The translations under genes and the position numbers were made by a program. Shown in pieces: positions 37,316 to 45,808 of a stretch of DNA of 64,000 nucleotides. The notes under the pieces are model-generated. The model did not search any database and had not been told where the DNA came from. It saw nothing but the letters and a program-made list of their open reading frames with translations. The stretch spans positions 248,001 through 312,000 of the forward strand of contig NZ_VTOW01000002.1 of NCBI RefSeq assembly GCF_012184425.1, in the 5' to 3' direction. The DNA comes from Candidatus Manganitrophus noduliformans. GTDB lineage: Bacteria; Nitrospirota; Nitrospiria; SBBL01; Manganitrophaceae. Position 1 is the first letter of the stretch. The number at the start of each line of letters is the position of its first letter.

Positions 37316-37344
37316 ATCATAAATCAGCGAACTAAATATGTCAA
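37316..37344 (-). promoter_or_regulatory. Near-perfect promoter of the b6c operon
   Basis: On the minus strand TTGACA (37344-37339), exactly 17 bases, then TATGAT (37321-37316), 11 of 12 consensus bases. Transcription would start near 37309. The gap from here to 37596 holds no gene that I can support. Confidence 0.7.
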
Positions 37345-37596
37345 TGATCCAGACGCGCTTTCTTCCCTTCTCATCCCAATGGGCCTCTTTCTTGACCTCC
37401 ATTGAAGACTCTGTAAAATTCCATTCCAGCGCTGCGCTTCCCGCCGCGGGTCAAAAGCGCGATGTAAATTTTTCTCCCGCCGCGATCGCCTCCCGAGTCC
37501 GGGGAGACTTTTTTAAGGACGGCTCTTCACTGTGAAAAGTCAGGACTCCTGAGCCGCCGCCGCGGCGGGGAGAAACCGTTTCATTTCTGTCCGCCG

Positions 37597-38412
37597 TCAG
37601 GAACGTCGCTGCAAGGGATCGGCCCCCGATCGATGCGGCTCCGCTTTTTGAACTTCTTCCGACGATCCTTTTAACGTGCTCAAATAAATGGTGACGGCCA
37701 AGGCCTCCTCATCCGACAGATCGAGGTTCGGCATCCGGGTATGCGGTTTGAACGACAGCGGATTCCGGACCCAACGGTAAATAAATTGAGGCTGTAACAT
37801 AAAACCGACCCGGCTTAAATCGGGACCGAGCTCCCCCCCTTCCCCGTCGATCTGATGACAGGCGACACATCCGCGATCGACAAAGACCTCTTTCCCCTGA
37901 TCGATCATTTCTTGACGCCCGTCGTCATCGGAAACCTTCTCCTCGAAAAGGGAAACAAACTCCGCCTCCTGTACCGGGGGGGTCCGAGGCCGGGCCGTTT
38001 GGTACGGCTTCTCTTTATCAAAGATCACGGGCGGGCCGTCATAAGAATGAAGGGTCCGGATAAAGGCGACGAGAGACCAGATCTCTTCTTCTGAAAAATG
38101 TTTTCCCCAGGTCGGCATCCCTGCGGAGAGGTCGACGCCGTAGCCCCCTTGTTCGATGACCTCGTAAATTTCTTCATTCGTCAGCTTTGCCATGTACTCT
38201 TCGGTCCCGTCGGTCAGGTCGCGCGCATGCGGGTCGAGATTTTTTGCATTATACCCGTCTCCCCGGCCGCTGTCTCCATGACAAGGGGTGCAATATCGGC
38301 TGAAAACCTTCCTCCCCTTGGCGACATGTTTATCTTCGAATAAGAATGAAAACGCAACCCCGCCGATAACGAGAATGATGGCCGGAATCAGCACAAATTG
38401 CAGCTTCTTCAT
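37597..38412 (-). CDS. Membrane-anchored diheme cytochrome c
   Basis: 271 residues. An uncleaved N-terminal helix (about 5-24) is followed by two cytochrome c domains with CxxCH at 41-45 and 182-186. Likely axial Met ligands lie in AGMPTWGKHFSEEEIWSL and TRMPNLDLSDEEALAV. A linker of about 50 residues joins the domains. It is the last gene of the upstream oxidase/cytochrome unit and probably an electron relay towards the bd-like oxidase. Confidence 0.85.
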   Translation of the reverse strand: MKKLQFVLIPAIILVIGGVAFSFLFEDKHVAKGRKVFSRYCTPCHGDSGRGDGYNAKNLDPHARDLTDGTEEYMAKLTNEEIYEVIEQGGYGVDLSAGMPTWGKHFSEEEIWSLVAFIRTLHSYDGPPVIFDKEKPYQTARPRTPPVQEAEFVSLFEEKVSDDDGRQEMIDQGKEVFVDRGCVACHQIDGEGGELGPDLSRVGFMLQPQFIYRWVRNPLSFKPHTRMPNLDLSDEEALAVTIYLSTLKGSSEEVQKAEPHRSGADPLQRRS

Positions 38413-38443
38413 TACCTAGATTCCTTTCCAACAGAGAGAAAGA

Positions 38444-40021
38444 TCATTTCTGCTTCCCATTTCCATTCCCATTCCGGTAACTTCGGGCGATCCACCACTC
38501 CACACCGACAACGACCAAGAGAAAGAGGGTCGGATAGATGAAGCGATCATTCGACGCGGGCACCTCAAGATAAAGGGAATACCAGGCCGATAAAGATCGC
38601 ATCGCGTCCCGCTCCCCGTTGGAGCCGTCCCAGGCGGTAAAAGCGATCGGGTAAAAAACGCCCGGCTGGATCTGCAAATCGGTTTCTTTATCTTCGGTGA
38701 CGAGGGGCCGCTTGAACACGGCCTTGTATTGCCCCTGGTGATACTTCCCTTTTCCCTTAAATTGCCAGTTGGTCTCCTCTTGCGGCGTGATCCGAAGCCC
38801 GACCCGAACCTCCGTCCCGTTCGCATTGAACTCGTCGACGCTGTTGGTTCTTCCGTTCCAGCGGGCGACATAGACCGAGTGGTTCACATCCCCCATGATG
38901 AAGTATGGTTTTTGGGTCCCCGGCAACATTTTGGTCGGAAACTGAATGGCGACGGCGTCATCGAAAATTTCGGGGACCGTCTCTCCGGCCGCCGGCGTCG
39001 CCACACTTTTCGTCGGGTCGTCCCAGATGACAAGAAGCGACAGATCCTTCTCGTTGTACATCGCCTTCACCGTGACCATATCGACGGTCGGGGTGAACAT
39101 CCTCGGATCGATCGTGACCTGGCCGACCAGCGGGAAACTATGCCGTTCCAGGTCGTTCCAGCGGGGATCGTCCGGATCGTCGGCAACATCCCCTTCGATC
39201 GGTTTCGCCATTACGGCGACGTTCCAATTGGGAACCCCCGGATACTGGGAAAGCGAATTGACGTAATTGGCGATATGCCAGCTCTTTTCATTGTCGAGTT
39301 TGTCTGCGAAAGAGGGCATCGGCGTTCCCATCAAGCCGGTGTTGATCCGCATATAGATATTCTCCCGTGCCCCCCCTCCACGGAAGATCCAGCCCTTGGT
39401 CAGATTTCGCGGCTGAACGTGACGCCCCAAATTGTCCTTCAGCGTGGGGGCAAGGGGTCCATTTCCCCGCCCCTCCTCGCCGTGGCACATGAAGCAAGCG
39501 AGCTCTTTGAAGAGCGCCTTCCCTTTCTCGATGCTCTCCGGCGAAGATTTGACTTCGGGGCCGATCGTGATCGGCTTGGGCGCCGCGTCCTTGAACTGCG
39601 GCGCGAAGGTTTTGATATACTGAACGACCGAGCGGATTTGATTATCTTTCAAAATGCTTTTCCAGGCCGGCATTCCCGTGCCGGGGAGCCCTTGGACGAC
39701 CACTTTGATGAGGTCTTCATCGGTCGGGACGCTCCCATGGGGGGTCGATTTATATTTGAATAGACCTTTCGTAAAGTCTCTCGGCACCGGCTTGAACCGC
39801 AATGCAGCCGGGCCGTCTCCGGCCCCTTCCGCGCCGTGGCAGCCGAGACACCGCTTGATATAGACTTCCTTTCCAAGCTCCACGCTGACGACACCTTTAC
39901 TTTTATCGTCCGACTTTTTCGCTTCAGGAGCGGCCTCCTCGTCGGCCCAGACGGGTGAAACAGCGGCCCCGAAAATCAACATCAGAGTCAGTCCGTATCG
40001 TCCGATCGCTCTTCTTAACAT
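38444..40021 (-). CDS. Diheme cytochrome c fused to an ethylbenzene-dehydrogenase-like heme-binding domain
   Basis: 525 residues from the ATG at 40021, chosen because GAGGAATCC lies just upstream; two earlier starts are less likely. A signal peptide (cut after VWA) leads to two cytochrome c domains with CxxCH at 58-62 and 176-180. Residues about 285-495 resemble the heme b gamma subunits of type II DMSO-reductase enzymes (ethylbenzene dehydrogenase, chlorate reductase, nitrite oxidoreductase). A C-terminal helix (about 500-516) anchors it. No molybdenum catalytic subunit is nearby, so it may act as an electron entry or relay subunit of the oxidase cluster. Confidence 0.8.
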   Translation of the reverse strand: MLRRAIGRYGLTLMLIFGAAVSPVWADEEAAPEAKKSDDKSKGVVSVELGKEVYIKRCLGCHGAEGAGDGPAALRFKPVPRDFTKGLFKYKSTPHGSVPTDEDLIKVVVQGLPGTGMPAWKSILKDNQIRSVVQYIKTFAPQFKDAAPKPITIGPEVKSSPESIEKGKALFKELACFMCHGEEGRGNGPLAPTLKDNLGRHVQPRNLTKGWIFRGGGARENIYMRINTGLMGTPMPSFADKLDNEKSWHIANYVNSLSQYPGVPNWNVAVMAKPIEGDVADDPDDPRWNDLERHSFPLVGQVTIDPRMFTPTVDMVTVKAMYNEKDLSLLVIWDDPTKSVATPAAGETVPEIFDDAVAIQFPTKMLPGTQKPYFIMGDVNHSVYVARWNGRTNSVDEFNANGTEVRVGLRITPQEETNWQFKGKGKYHQGQYKAVFKRPLVTEDKETDLQIQPGVFYPIAFTAWDGSNGERDAMRSLSAWYSLYLEVPASNDRFIYPTLFLLVVVGVEWWIARSYRNGNGNGKQK

Positions 40022-40043
40022 TGGATTCCTCATCAAGACCGAT

Positions 40044-40787
40044 CTACTCCCAACTTCTCGGCACAAATCCGGTATAATCAGAGAGGAAGAGAATCACCTT
40101 CCACCGCTCTTCATCGGTCAGCATGTCTTCCCATTTCGGCATCGCCGAACTCCAGGGGGTCGACTCCTGCGGAAGCCCGATCCCGCCGGTGCTGATTCTC
40201 CAGAAGAGAAACGACTCCTGAAGCATCGGAAGAACCCCGGGGTCCTGGAAATTGGCCGGCCTGGGGTTAAATCCATGCGCGAAAATCCCGTCGCCGTCGA
40301 GCAGATCGCCATGGCAGAAGATGCAATTTTTATAATAAATTTCTTTCCCGTCCGCGACGCTTTTCCGCAGCGTTTCTTTGTCTTCGACGTTGAAGGGATT
40401 ATACAAACCGGTAAATTCCACCGGAGGAGCCGGATGAATCACGCGCGGATCGAGCGGCGGCTGAATCTCTTTATTGAATTTCTGATACGAGCCGAACCAG
40501 ACGACCAGCGGCATGGCGACCAGAAGCGCATACCGCCCCCCCTTGGCCACCCCCCCTTCCACGCCCCCCCCCAAAAAGGTATAAATCGGGTTGACGATCA
40601 CCTCTTTGATATCGAAAAACAGGGTGAGATACATGATCGCCCCCGCCACGGCCATCGCCATATACATAAAAATGACGCTGAACGGGAGGGGAGGTTGAAC
40701 GATAAACCTCAAGAAGAGATAAAATAGAGCCAAAGAGAGGGCCACTCTGAGCCCGGGAGGCATCCCCTTCTTTTTTATTTTTTCCAT
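40044..40787 (-). CDS. Cytochrome c with three N-terminal membrane helices
   Basis: 247 residues. Helices at about 14-30, 36-58 and 86-100 precede a periplasmic monoheme domain with CIFCH at 155-159 and a probable Met ligand in SAMPKWEDMLTDEERW. A Gly-rich stretch (FLGGGVEGGVAKGG) lies between helices. It is likely an integral subunit of the oxidase complex encoded next to it. I do not recognise the membrane part. Confidence 0.8.
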   Translation of the reverse strand: MEKIKKKGMPPGLRVALSLALFYLFLRFIVQPPLPFSVIFMYMAMAVAGAIMYLTLFFDIKEVIVNPIYTFLGGGVEGGVAKGGRYALLVAMPLVVWFGSYQKFNKEIQPPLDPRVIHPAPPVEFTGLYNPFNVEDKETLRKSVADGKEIYYKNCIFCHGDLLDGDGIFAHGFNPRPANFQDPGVLPMLQESFLFWRISTGGIGLPQESTPWSSAMPKWEDMLTDEERWKVILFLSDYTGFVPRSWE

Positions 40788-40827
40788 CGCAGCGACCTCA
40801 CCTGCTGACCGAGTCAGCTTTCTTGTC

Positions 40828-41271
40828 CTATCTTTTCAGTTCCACCGGGCTGACCGTGATCTTTCCCCCCCGGCTCTGAACGAAGGCGATCACCGTCAAC
40901 AACTCGGGCTCCGTCAAACCGATCGGCGGCTGATCGACCGCCGGCATCCGCGCCGGATATTTTTTCGGCTCTGCGGGATCGAAATCGAGCCGGATATATT
41001 TATCCGGCTCCGTCAGCGTCTCGTAGATAAACTCCCGCGTGAGACGTTCCCCCGCCCCCTCTAAATCGGGACACTTCCCCCGGCCTTCTCCTCCAAGGGT
41101 GTGACAGAGGGCGCATTGGCCTTTTCCGAAAAAAATCTTCTCCCCGATCTCAACCAGGTCCCGTTCATTTGAAACAGCGCCGAACTCAAGTTTCTCGTCG
41201 GCCTTGGAGCCGCAACCCGCCGCCAACGCCAAGGCTAAAAAACAAAGACCGAATCCCCGCCTGATCTGCAA
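40828..41271 (-). CDS. Lipoprotein monoheme cytochrome c, free copy of the oxidase cytochrome domain
   Basis: 147 residues, starting at TTG. A lipobox (LALAAGC, Cys20) predicts a lipid anchor. Heme site CALCH at 53-57. From FFGKGQCALCHTLG to the end it is closely similar to the C-terminal cytochrome domain of the bd-like oxidase encoded 11 bases upstream. The shared blocks include RLTREFI, EPKKYPA, PPI and ELLTVIAFVQS, so the two arose by duplication. It may shuttle electrons to the fused domain or be an alternative donor. Confidence 0.85.
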   Translation of the reverse strand: MQIRRGFGLCFLALALAAGCGSKADEKLEFGAVSNERDLVEIGEKIFFGKGQCALCHTLGGEGRGKCPDLEGAGERLTREFIYETLTEPDKYIRLDFDPAEPKKYPARMPAVDQPPIGLTEPELLTVIAFVQSRGGKITVSPVELKR

Positions 41272-41282
41272 CTGAACTCTTC

Positions 41283-43685
41283 TTAGGATCCTGTGTGTCC
41301 TACTTCTCGCCGGCTTTCCAGCCTTTCCGGAGCGGGCGCCTCTCCTTCCGCCGGCTCGGCAACCGGAGCGGGCTGATCAAGGGCGATCAGCTCGGCCGGT
41401 TCGACCGTGACCTTTCCCCCGAGGCTTTGAACGAAAGCGATCACCGTCAGCAGCTCCTGATCGGTCAGATCGATCGGCGGCCGATTGATCACAGGCATCT
41501 GCGCCGGATACTTTTTCGGCTCCACCTGCTCGAAATCGAGCTTCACATAGGCGTCCGGCTTTGTCAGCGTCTCGAAGATAAACTCCCGCGTCAGACGGGC
41601 CCCGGCATTCTGGAGCGTCGGACAACGCCCTCCTTCCGACCCGAGCGTATGGCAGAGGGCGCATTGCCCTTTACCGAAAAACATGTTCTGGCCGATTCTC
41701 GTCAGATCTTTCTCGGTTGAAATTTTCGCCACATCCAGCTTCTCTTTTGTCGGGGGAAGACCGACGCTCTGTGGAACCATAAAGCCGGCCCAGGTAAACG
41801 CCGCCAGAAATCCGACGACGACCCCCACGACCTTCCGGAAATAAGGGGACCGCGCTTCACCGACCGGTTTCGGCGCGCTGAGCTTTTCAGGAAGGCTCAC
41901 CAGCCATTCGACAAAAGGAGCGACGAAGAAATATTGCGTGCAGAAACCGTCGTAGCGGATCGTCCGGGTGGTCACCCAGAAGATCGCGGCGACCAGAGAG
42001 AAGAAGAGAAGGGTGTTGACCGAAAAAAGAAAGGCGGCCGTCCCCAACGGAGGGGTATAGGCATAGGCGGAGGTGTCTTCCAGCACCCCATAGACATGCC
42101 AGTGGACCCGCGACGCGGAACGGGCATAACCCATCAGGCTCATCGTGAGGACCACGGTGATCGCGTTAATCACCAACGCATATTGGGAGCTCGGCCGCAT
42201 GATTCCCCAGGTCATTTTTCCGGTCATCTTCGCCCCCCGGAGCATCATGCCTGTCATCGGCGTCACCAGCGCGAGGACGAAGAGAACCGCCAACACCTGG
42301 GCGACGGAGAGAACGTTGACGCGGTAAATCGCCGGAACAAAGTAGCCGTAGATGCCGGCCAGGATCACGCCGATAATCGCGACCGAAAAGAGGAAAACCT
42401 CAAAGACGCGGGCCGCCTTTCCCCATTTGACGGTGATCTGCTGGTTCGCCCTCCAATAAAGAAGGAAGCTCATGAAGCTGGTCAGGATGATGATGTTGAC
42501 CACCGTCAACTTGGCCGACATGACCCCGAAGACCCCCAGGATCGGATGATGGGTTCCCCCCATCGCGCGCGCCTCTTCCATGCTGGCGACCAAGCTGTGC
42601 GGTGTCATCCAGACCCCCATACAAGCGAGAATGGTGACCAGCATGATGACGATATACGGCTTGTATTTCACCCCGTCTTCCGTCCGGGTGATGAGCCCCT
42701 GCCAGAGGTAGTAATTGGAGCCGAGAAAGAGCACCCCGATCAGAAGGGCCTGGAGGATAAAGAGCCAGGAGAGAATCCCCCCCATCAGGGTGATCCCCAT
42801 CTGCTGGTTATACTCATACACCTCCCGCATCAGCCAGTAGCCGGCAAAGGGCAACGGGAGAAGCCCGAAGATCCCGATGAAGTTTCCGACATACCCCATC
42901 CAGTCGTAATGCTCGCGCTCTTCCCTCGTTTTAGCGCCGAGATAGCGGACTCCCGCGTACGCCCCGCAGACATATCCTCCCAAAACGACATTCGCGACGA
43001 TTCGATGGATGTTCACCGGCCACCAGGTCGGGTTGTTCGCCGCGGCCCATGCCTTCTCGATCCACCCCATTCCCTCGTTCAAAACGACCGGACTCGCCTG
43101 GAAAGAGGCCCAAGCGCTCGGCACGATCATCACGAAAAAGCCGACGATGTTCAGAATCAGGCCGACGAACATGTGAAGGGGCTTGTACCTACCCTGCATC
43201 GCGTCCCACTTCGCCGCATAAATGTAGAGCGCCGCCCCTTCCAAGACAAAAAGGAAGAGATAGAAGTAAAAGCTGGGGAGAAAAACACCGGTGAGATAGG
43301 TCCAGAGTTTCGGATAAAGGACGCGAAGGGCAAAAAGGAAGATGATCCCCAAGGTGGCGGTCATCTCGAAACAGGCGGTGATCAGGATGGTGAACTCTTT
43401 GGCGAGGTGGTCGTACCGGCGATCCTTCGACACCATGCCGATGACCTCGCACAGCCAGGCGAAGATCGGCACCCCCAGGACGAATCCGCCGAAGAGGAGG
43501 TGCACCTGAGAGAGGATCCAGATGAAATTACGGCTGCTGATCCAGGAAGGATCGCGGTATTCAACCGCGCCTCCGGCCGCGGGAGTCTGGGCAAAGAGGA
43601 AGGAGGCCTCCAGGATCAAGAAGAGGGCCAGGAAAAGGAGCCACACCGCGAAAATCGGTTTTCGAATCACACTTTTGAAGGTCAT
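41283..43685 (-). CDS. Cytochrome bd-like oxidase subunit fused to a C-terminal cytochrome c
   Basis: 800 residues. About 14 membrane helices resemble CydA: His62 (SQVHLLFGGFVLG) and His227 (NIHRIVANVVLGG) are likely heme ligands, and the long quinol loop of true cytochrome bd is absent. After the last helix (about 620-640) comes a cytochrome c domain with CALCH at 675-679, then a Pro/Glu-rich tail. The fusion suggests a terminal oxidase fed by cytochrome c rather than quinol. Comparable bd-like proteins are known from Nitrospira and Ca. Manganitrophus. No CydB is present. AGGGGG precedes the ATG. Confidence 0.85.
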   Translation of the reverse strand: MTFKSVIRKPIFAVWLLFLALFLILEASFLFAQTPAAGGAVEYRDPSWISSRNFIWILSQVHLLFGGFVLGVPIFAWLCEVIGMVSKDRRYDHLAKEFTILITACFEMTATLGIIFLFALRVLYPKLWTYLTGVFLPSFYFYLFLFVLEGAALYIYAAKWDAMQGRYKPLHMFVGLILNIVGFFVMIVPSAWASFQASPVVLNEGMGWIEKAWAAANNPTWWPVNIHRIVANVVLGGYVCGAYAGVRYLGAKTREEREHYDWMGYVGNFIGIFGLLPLPFAGYWLMREVYEYNQQMGITLMGGILSWLFILQALLIGVLFLGSNYYLWQGLITRTEDGVKYKPYIVIMLVTILACMGVWMTPHSLVASMEEARAMGGTHHPILGVFGVMSAKLTVVNIIILTSFMSFLLYWRANQQITVKWGKAARVFEVFLFSVAIIGVILAGIYGYFVPAIYRVNVLSVAQVLAVLFVLALVTPMTGMMLRGAKMTGKMTWGIMRPSSQYALVINAITVVLTMSLMGYARSASRVHWHVYGVLEDTSAYAYTPPLGTAAFLFSVNTLLFFSLVAAIFWVTTRTIRYDGFCTQYFFVAPFVEWLVSLPEKLSAPKPVGEARSPYFRKVVGVVVGFLAAFTWAGFMVPQSVGLPPTKEKLDVAKISTEKDLTRIGQNMFFGKGQCALCHTLGSEGGRCPTLQNAGARLTREFIFETLTKPDAYVKLDFEQVEPKKYPAQMPVINRPPIDLTDQELLTVIAFVQSLGGKVTVEPAELIALDQPAPVAEPAEGEAPAPERLESRREVGHTGS

Positions 43686-43799
43686 GAGAAACCCCCTTTG
43701 GATCTCGACGAATCCGGAGACCCGTTATGCGGTTTATCAAATTTTCCGACCACCTGAATGGCGCGCCGTCTCTTCGTCGATAACCCGCAGATTTCCCGT

Positions 43800-44147
43800 T
43801 CAATCATAGTAGTCTTCCGGCTTCATCAGAAAGGCATGCCCCAAAAACTTGGAAACCACGATAATCAGCACCGTCGTGATCAAGCCGTAGACGGCGCTGA
43901 ATCCCGGGATCGAATCCCAAATAAATGTGGCATGATCTCCGTGGACGAAGATATCCACGACCGCCAGAAGAACCAACGCGGCGATTAATGGTGTTTTTAT
44001 TTTTTGAATCTGCTCAGGCTTCACCAAATTGGAGCCTCCAGCGTGAACGGATTGTTTTGTGACCTTCACGGCGACTCCATCGAGCCCCTTTGTGGAGGCG
44101 GCCTCTTTTTTCCGGGTAGCGCTTGTTTGATCCGTATGCGGATTCAT
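43800..44147 (-). CDS. Small two-helix membrane protein of the oxidase/antiporter unit
   Basis: 115 residues. A polar N-terminal 50 residues leads to two helices (about 52-68 and 80-105: TPLIAALVLLAVVDIFV and FSAVYGLITTVLIIVVSKFL). I do not recognise the family. It lies between the MrpD-like subunit and the bd-like oxidase and may be a structural link between the ion-translocating and redox parts. Confidence 0.65.
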   Translation of the reverse strand: MNPHTDQTSATRKKEAASTKGLDGVAVKVTKQSVHAGGSNLVKPEQIQKIKTPLIAALVLLAVVDIFVHGDHATFIWDSIPGFSAVYGLITTVLIIVVSKFLGHAFLMKPEDYYD

Positions 44148-44169
44148 CGAACAACCTGTCTAAGCCCCT

Positions 44170-45699
44170 TCATCGCTCGGGGCTTGAAAAAGACTTATTC
44201 AGTTTGGCCAGCCAGAGAAAAGCCGCCGCCCCTTTCCGATAAAACCAGTCGATATCGAGGCTGATCGTATTTTCCGAATGAAATTTATGCAAGAAAAAGA
44301 TAAATCCCAAAGCGGTCGCGCAGAGAATTTGCAACGACTCGACCAGGTGCGCGACCGTATAGGGGTGATACTCCGCCGGGAAGGGCAACAACCGGTAGAA
44401 CAGACCCGGCAGGACCCCCATGAGGACGCAGAGAAGAGCGGCCAAACCCATCGCGACCAGCATGTTTTTGGGAGGATCGGTCGCAGCGATCTTTTTGTCC
44501 TCGCCCAAGAAGACCGCATAGGGAAGCTTGAGGGTGGTCGAAAGAAACGTACCGGCCGAGGCGAGCGTGAGGAGCAGGAAGACCCATCCCTGGTGCGCTT
44601 CCGCGGCGGCCGACACCACCATCGATTTGCTGACGAATCCCGCCAGCAGCGGAAACCCGGAGATGGACAAACCGCCGATCATAAACAGCCGGAAGGTCCA
44701 AGGCATCGTTCGGTAGAGCCCCCCCAACTCGGATGCTTTCCGCTTTCCGGTCATGAAAAGGACCGAGCTCATCCCCATCAGCAGGAGCCCTTTATAGACG
44801 ATATTTGCGACGGCCAGCGCGACGGCCCCGTTGCGCGCCAGTTCACTCCCGATCCCGACCCCCACCACCATGTATCCGATCTGGCTCAACATGTGATACG
44901 ACAGCAATCTTCGGATATCATTCTCGAGCATCGCATAGACGACGCCGTAAACGGCCATGACCGCTCCGAGCACGATCAGGATTTCCGTTCCGGGAAAACC
45001 GCGCACCAAAGCATAGACGGCCGTCTTCGTTGTAAAAATGCTCAAGAAAATGATCCCCGTCACGGTCGCTTCCGGATAGGCATCGGCCAACCAGGCGTGC
45101 AGCGGCGGCACGGCCGCATTCAAAAGAAACCCGATGAGGATCAGCGTCGCGCCCAGACCGGCATGTGGAAGCGCATTAAAGGCGATTCCCCCGCCGCCGG
45201 CGGCGTGAATCACGATTCCACCGAGCAGGAAAAGCCCGCCGACGATGTGCATCAGAAGATAGCGGAAACCGGCGGCGCTCGACGGCTTGTCCCCTTTAAA
45301 CCAGATCAGAAAGACCGACGAGAAGGCCATGATCTCCCAGAAAAGGAAAAGGGTGAAGAGGTCCCCGGCAAAGGTCACCCCCAGAGCGCTTCCGCCGTAG
45401 AGCAATGCAGCAATGTGCTCCTTTTCATGCTTGAGGTGGAGGGCATAGGTCATTCCGACGAAAGTCATGAGGGTGAAGATATAGCCGAAGATCAAGCTGA
45501 GGCGGTCGACCCTTCCGAAGATGAGCTGCTGTCCCATAAAGGTCGTCGTGCCGTGATCCCCTTCCGGGGCGATCAGGAGGGAGAGGAAACCGAGTGCGGG
45601 AGCGGCGAGAATGATCCCTTGCTTCGCTTTTCCTTTTACAAAAAGGAGCAAAGCCGCAGCGATGAAAAAGAAGGCAGCGGGATGAATCCACCCGGTCAT
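44170..45699 (-). CDS. MrpD/NuoM-like ion-translocating membrane subunit
   Basis: 509 residues from the ATG at 45699 (GGAGGA upstream); an upstream ATG adds 18 residues before that site. About 14 helices of the proton-antiporter-like superfamily. Glu122 (LFWEIMAFS) matches the key helix-5 Glu, and Lys225 (FTTKTAVYA) lies in the helix-8 region. At the position of the usual helix-7 Lys there is Asn194 (GFLLNAAVPPLHAWL), as in a subgroup of MrpD-like proteins. It probably moves protons or sodium, driven by the neighbouring oxidase. Confidence 0.85.
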   Translation of the reverse strand: MTGWIHPAAFFFIAAALLLFVKGKAKQGIILAAPALGFLSLLIAPEGDHGTTTFMGQQLIFGRVDRLSLIFGYIFTLMTFVGMTYALHLKHEKEHIAALLYGGSALGVTFAGDLFTLFLFWEIMAFSSVFLIWFKGDKPSSAAGFRYLLMHIVGGLFLLGGIVIHAAGGGGIAFNALPHAGLGATLILIGFLLNAAVPPLHAWLADAYPEATVTGIIFLSIFTTKTAVYALVRGFPGTEILIVLGAVMAVYGVVYAMLENDIRRLLSYHMLSQIGYMVVGVGIGSELARNGAVALAVANIVYKGLLLMGMSSVLFMTGKRKASELGGLYRTMPWTFRLFMIGGLSISGFPLLAGFVSKSMVVSAAAEAHQGWVFLLLTLASAGTFLSTTLKLPYAVFLGEDKKIAATDPPKNMLVAMGLAALLCVLMGVLPGLFYRLLPFPAEYHPYTVAHLVESLQILCATALGFIFFLHKFHSENTISLDIDWFYRKGAAAFLWLAKLNKSFSSPER

Positions 45700-45808
45700 A
45701 ATCTTCCTCCAGAGTCGTTCTCTCGTTTCATCAGCCGGTTCTCTCCGACGCACGTAGAGACCGTCCTACGGCGCGCTTCACGATCCATTTCACTCGTCAC
45801 AGGCTGGT

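Noticed and set aside
41934-43757. 607-codon open frame on the plus strand opposite the bd-like oxidase
   Set aside because: It is the mirror of a strongly supported membrane protein with a heme motif. The product is a low-complexity charged sequence without any domain.
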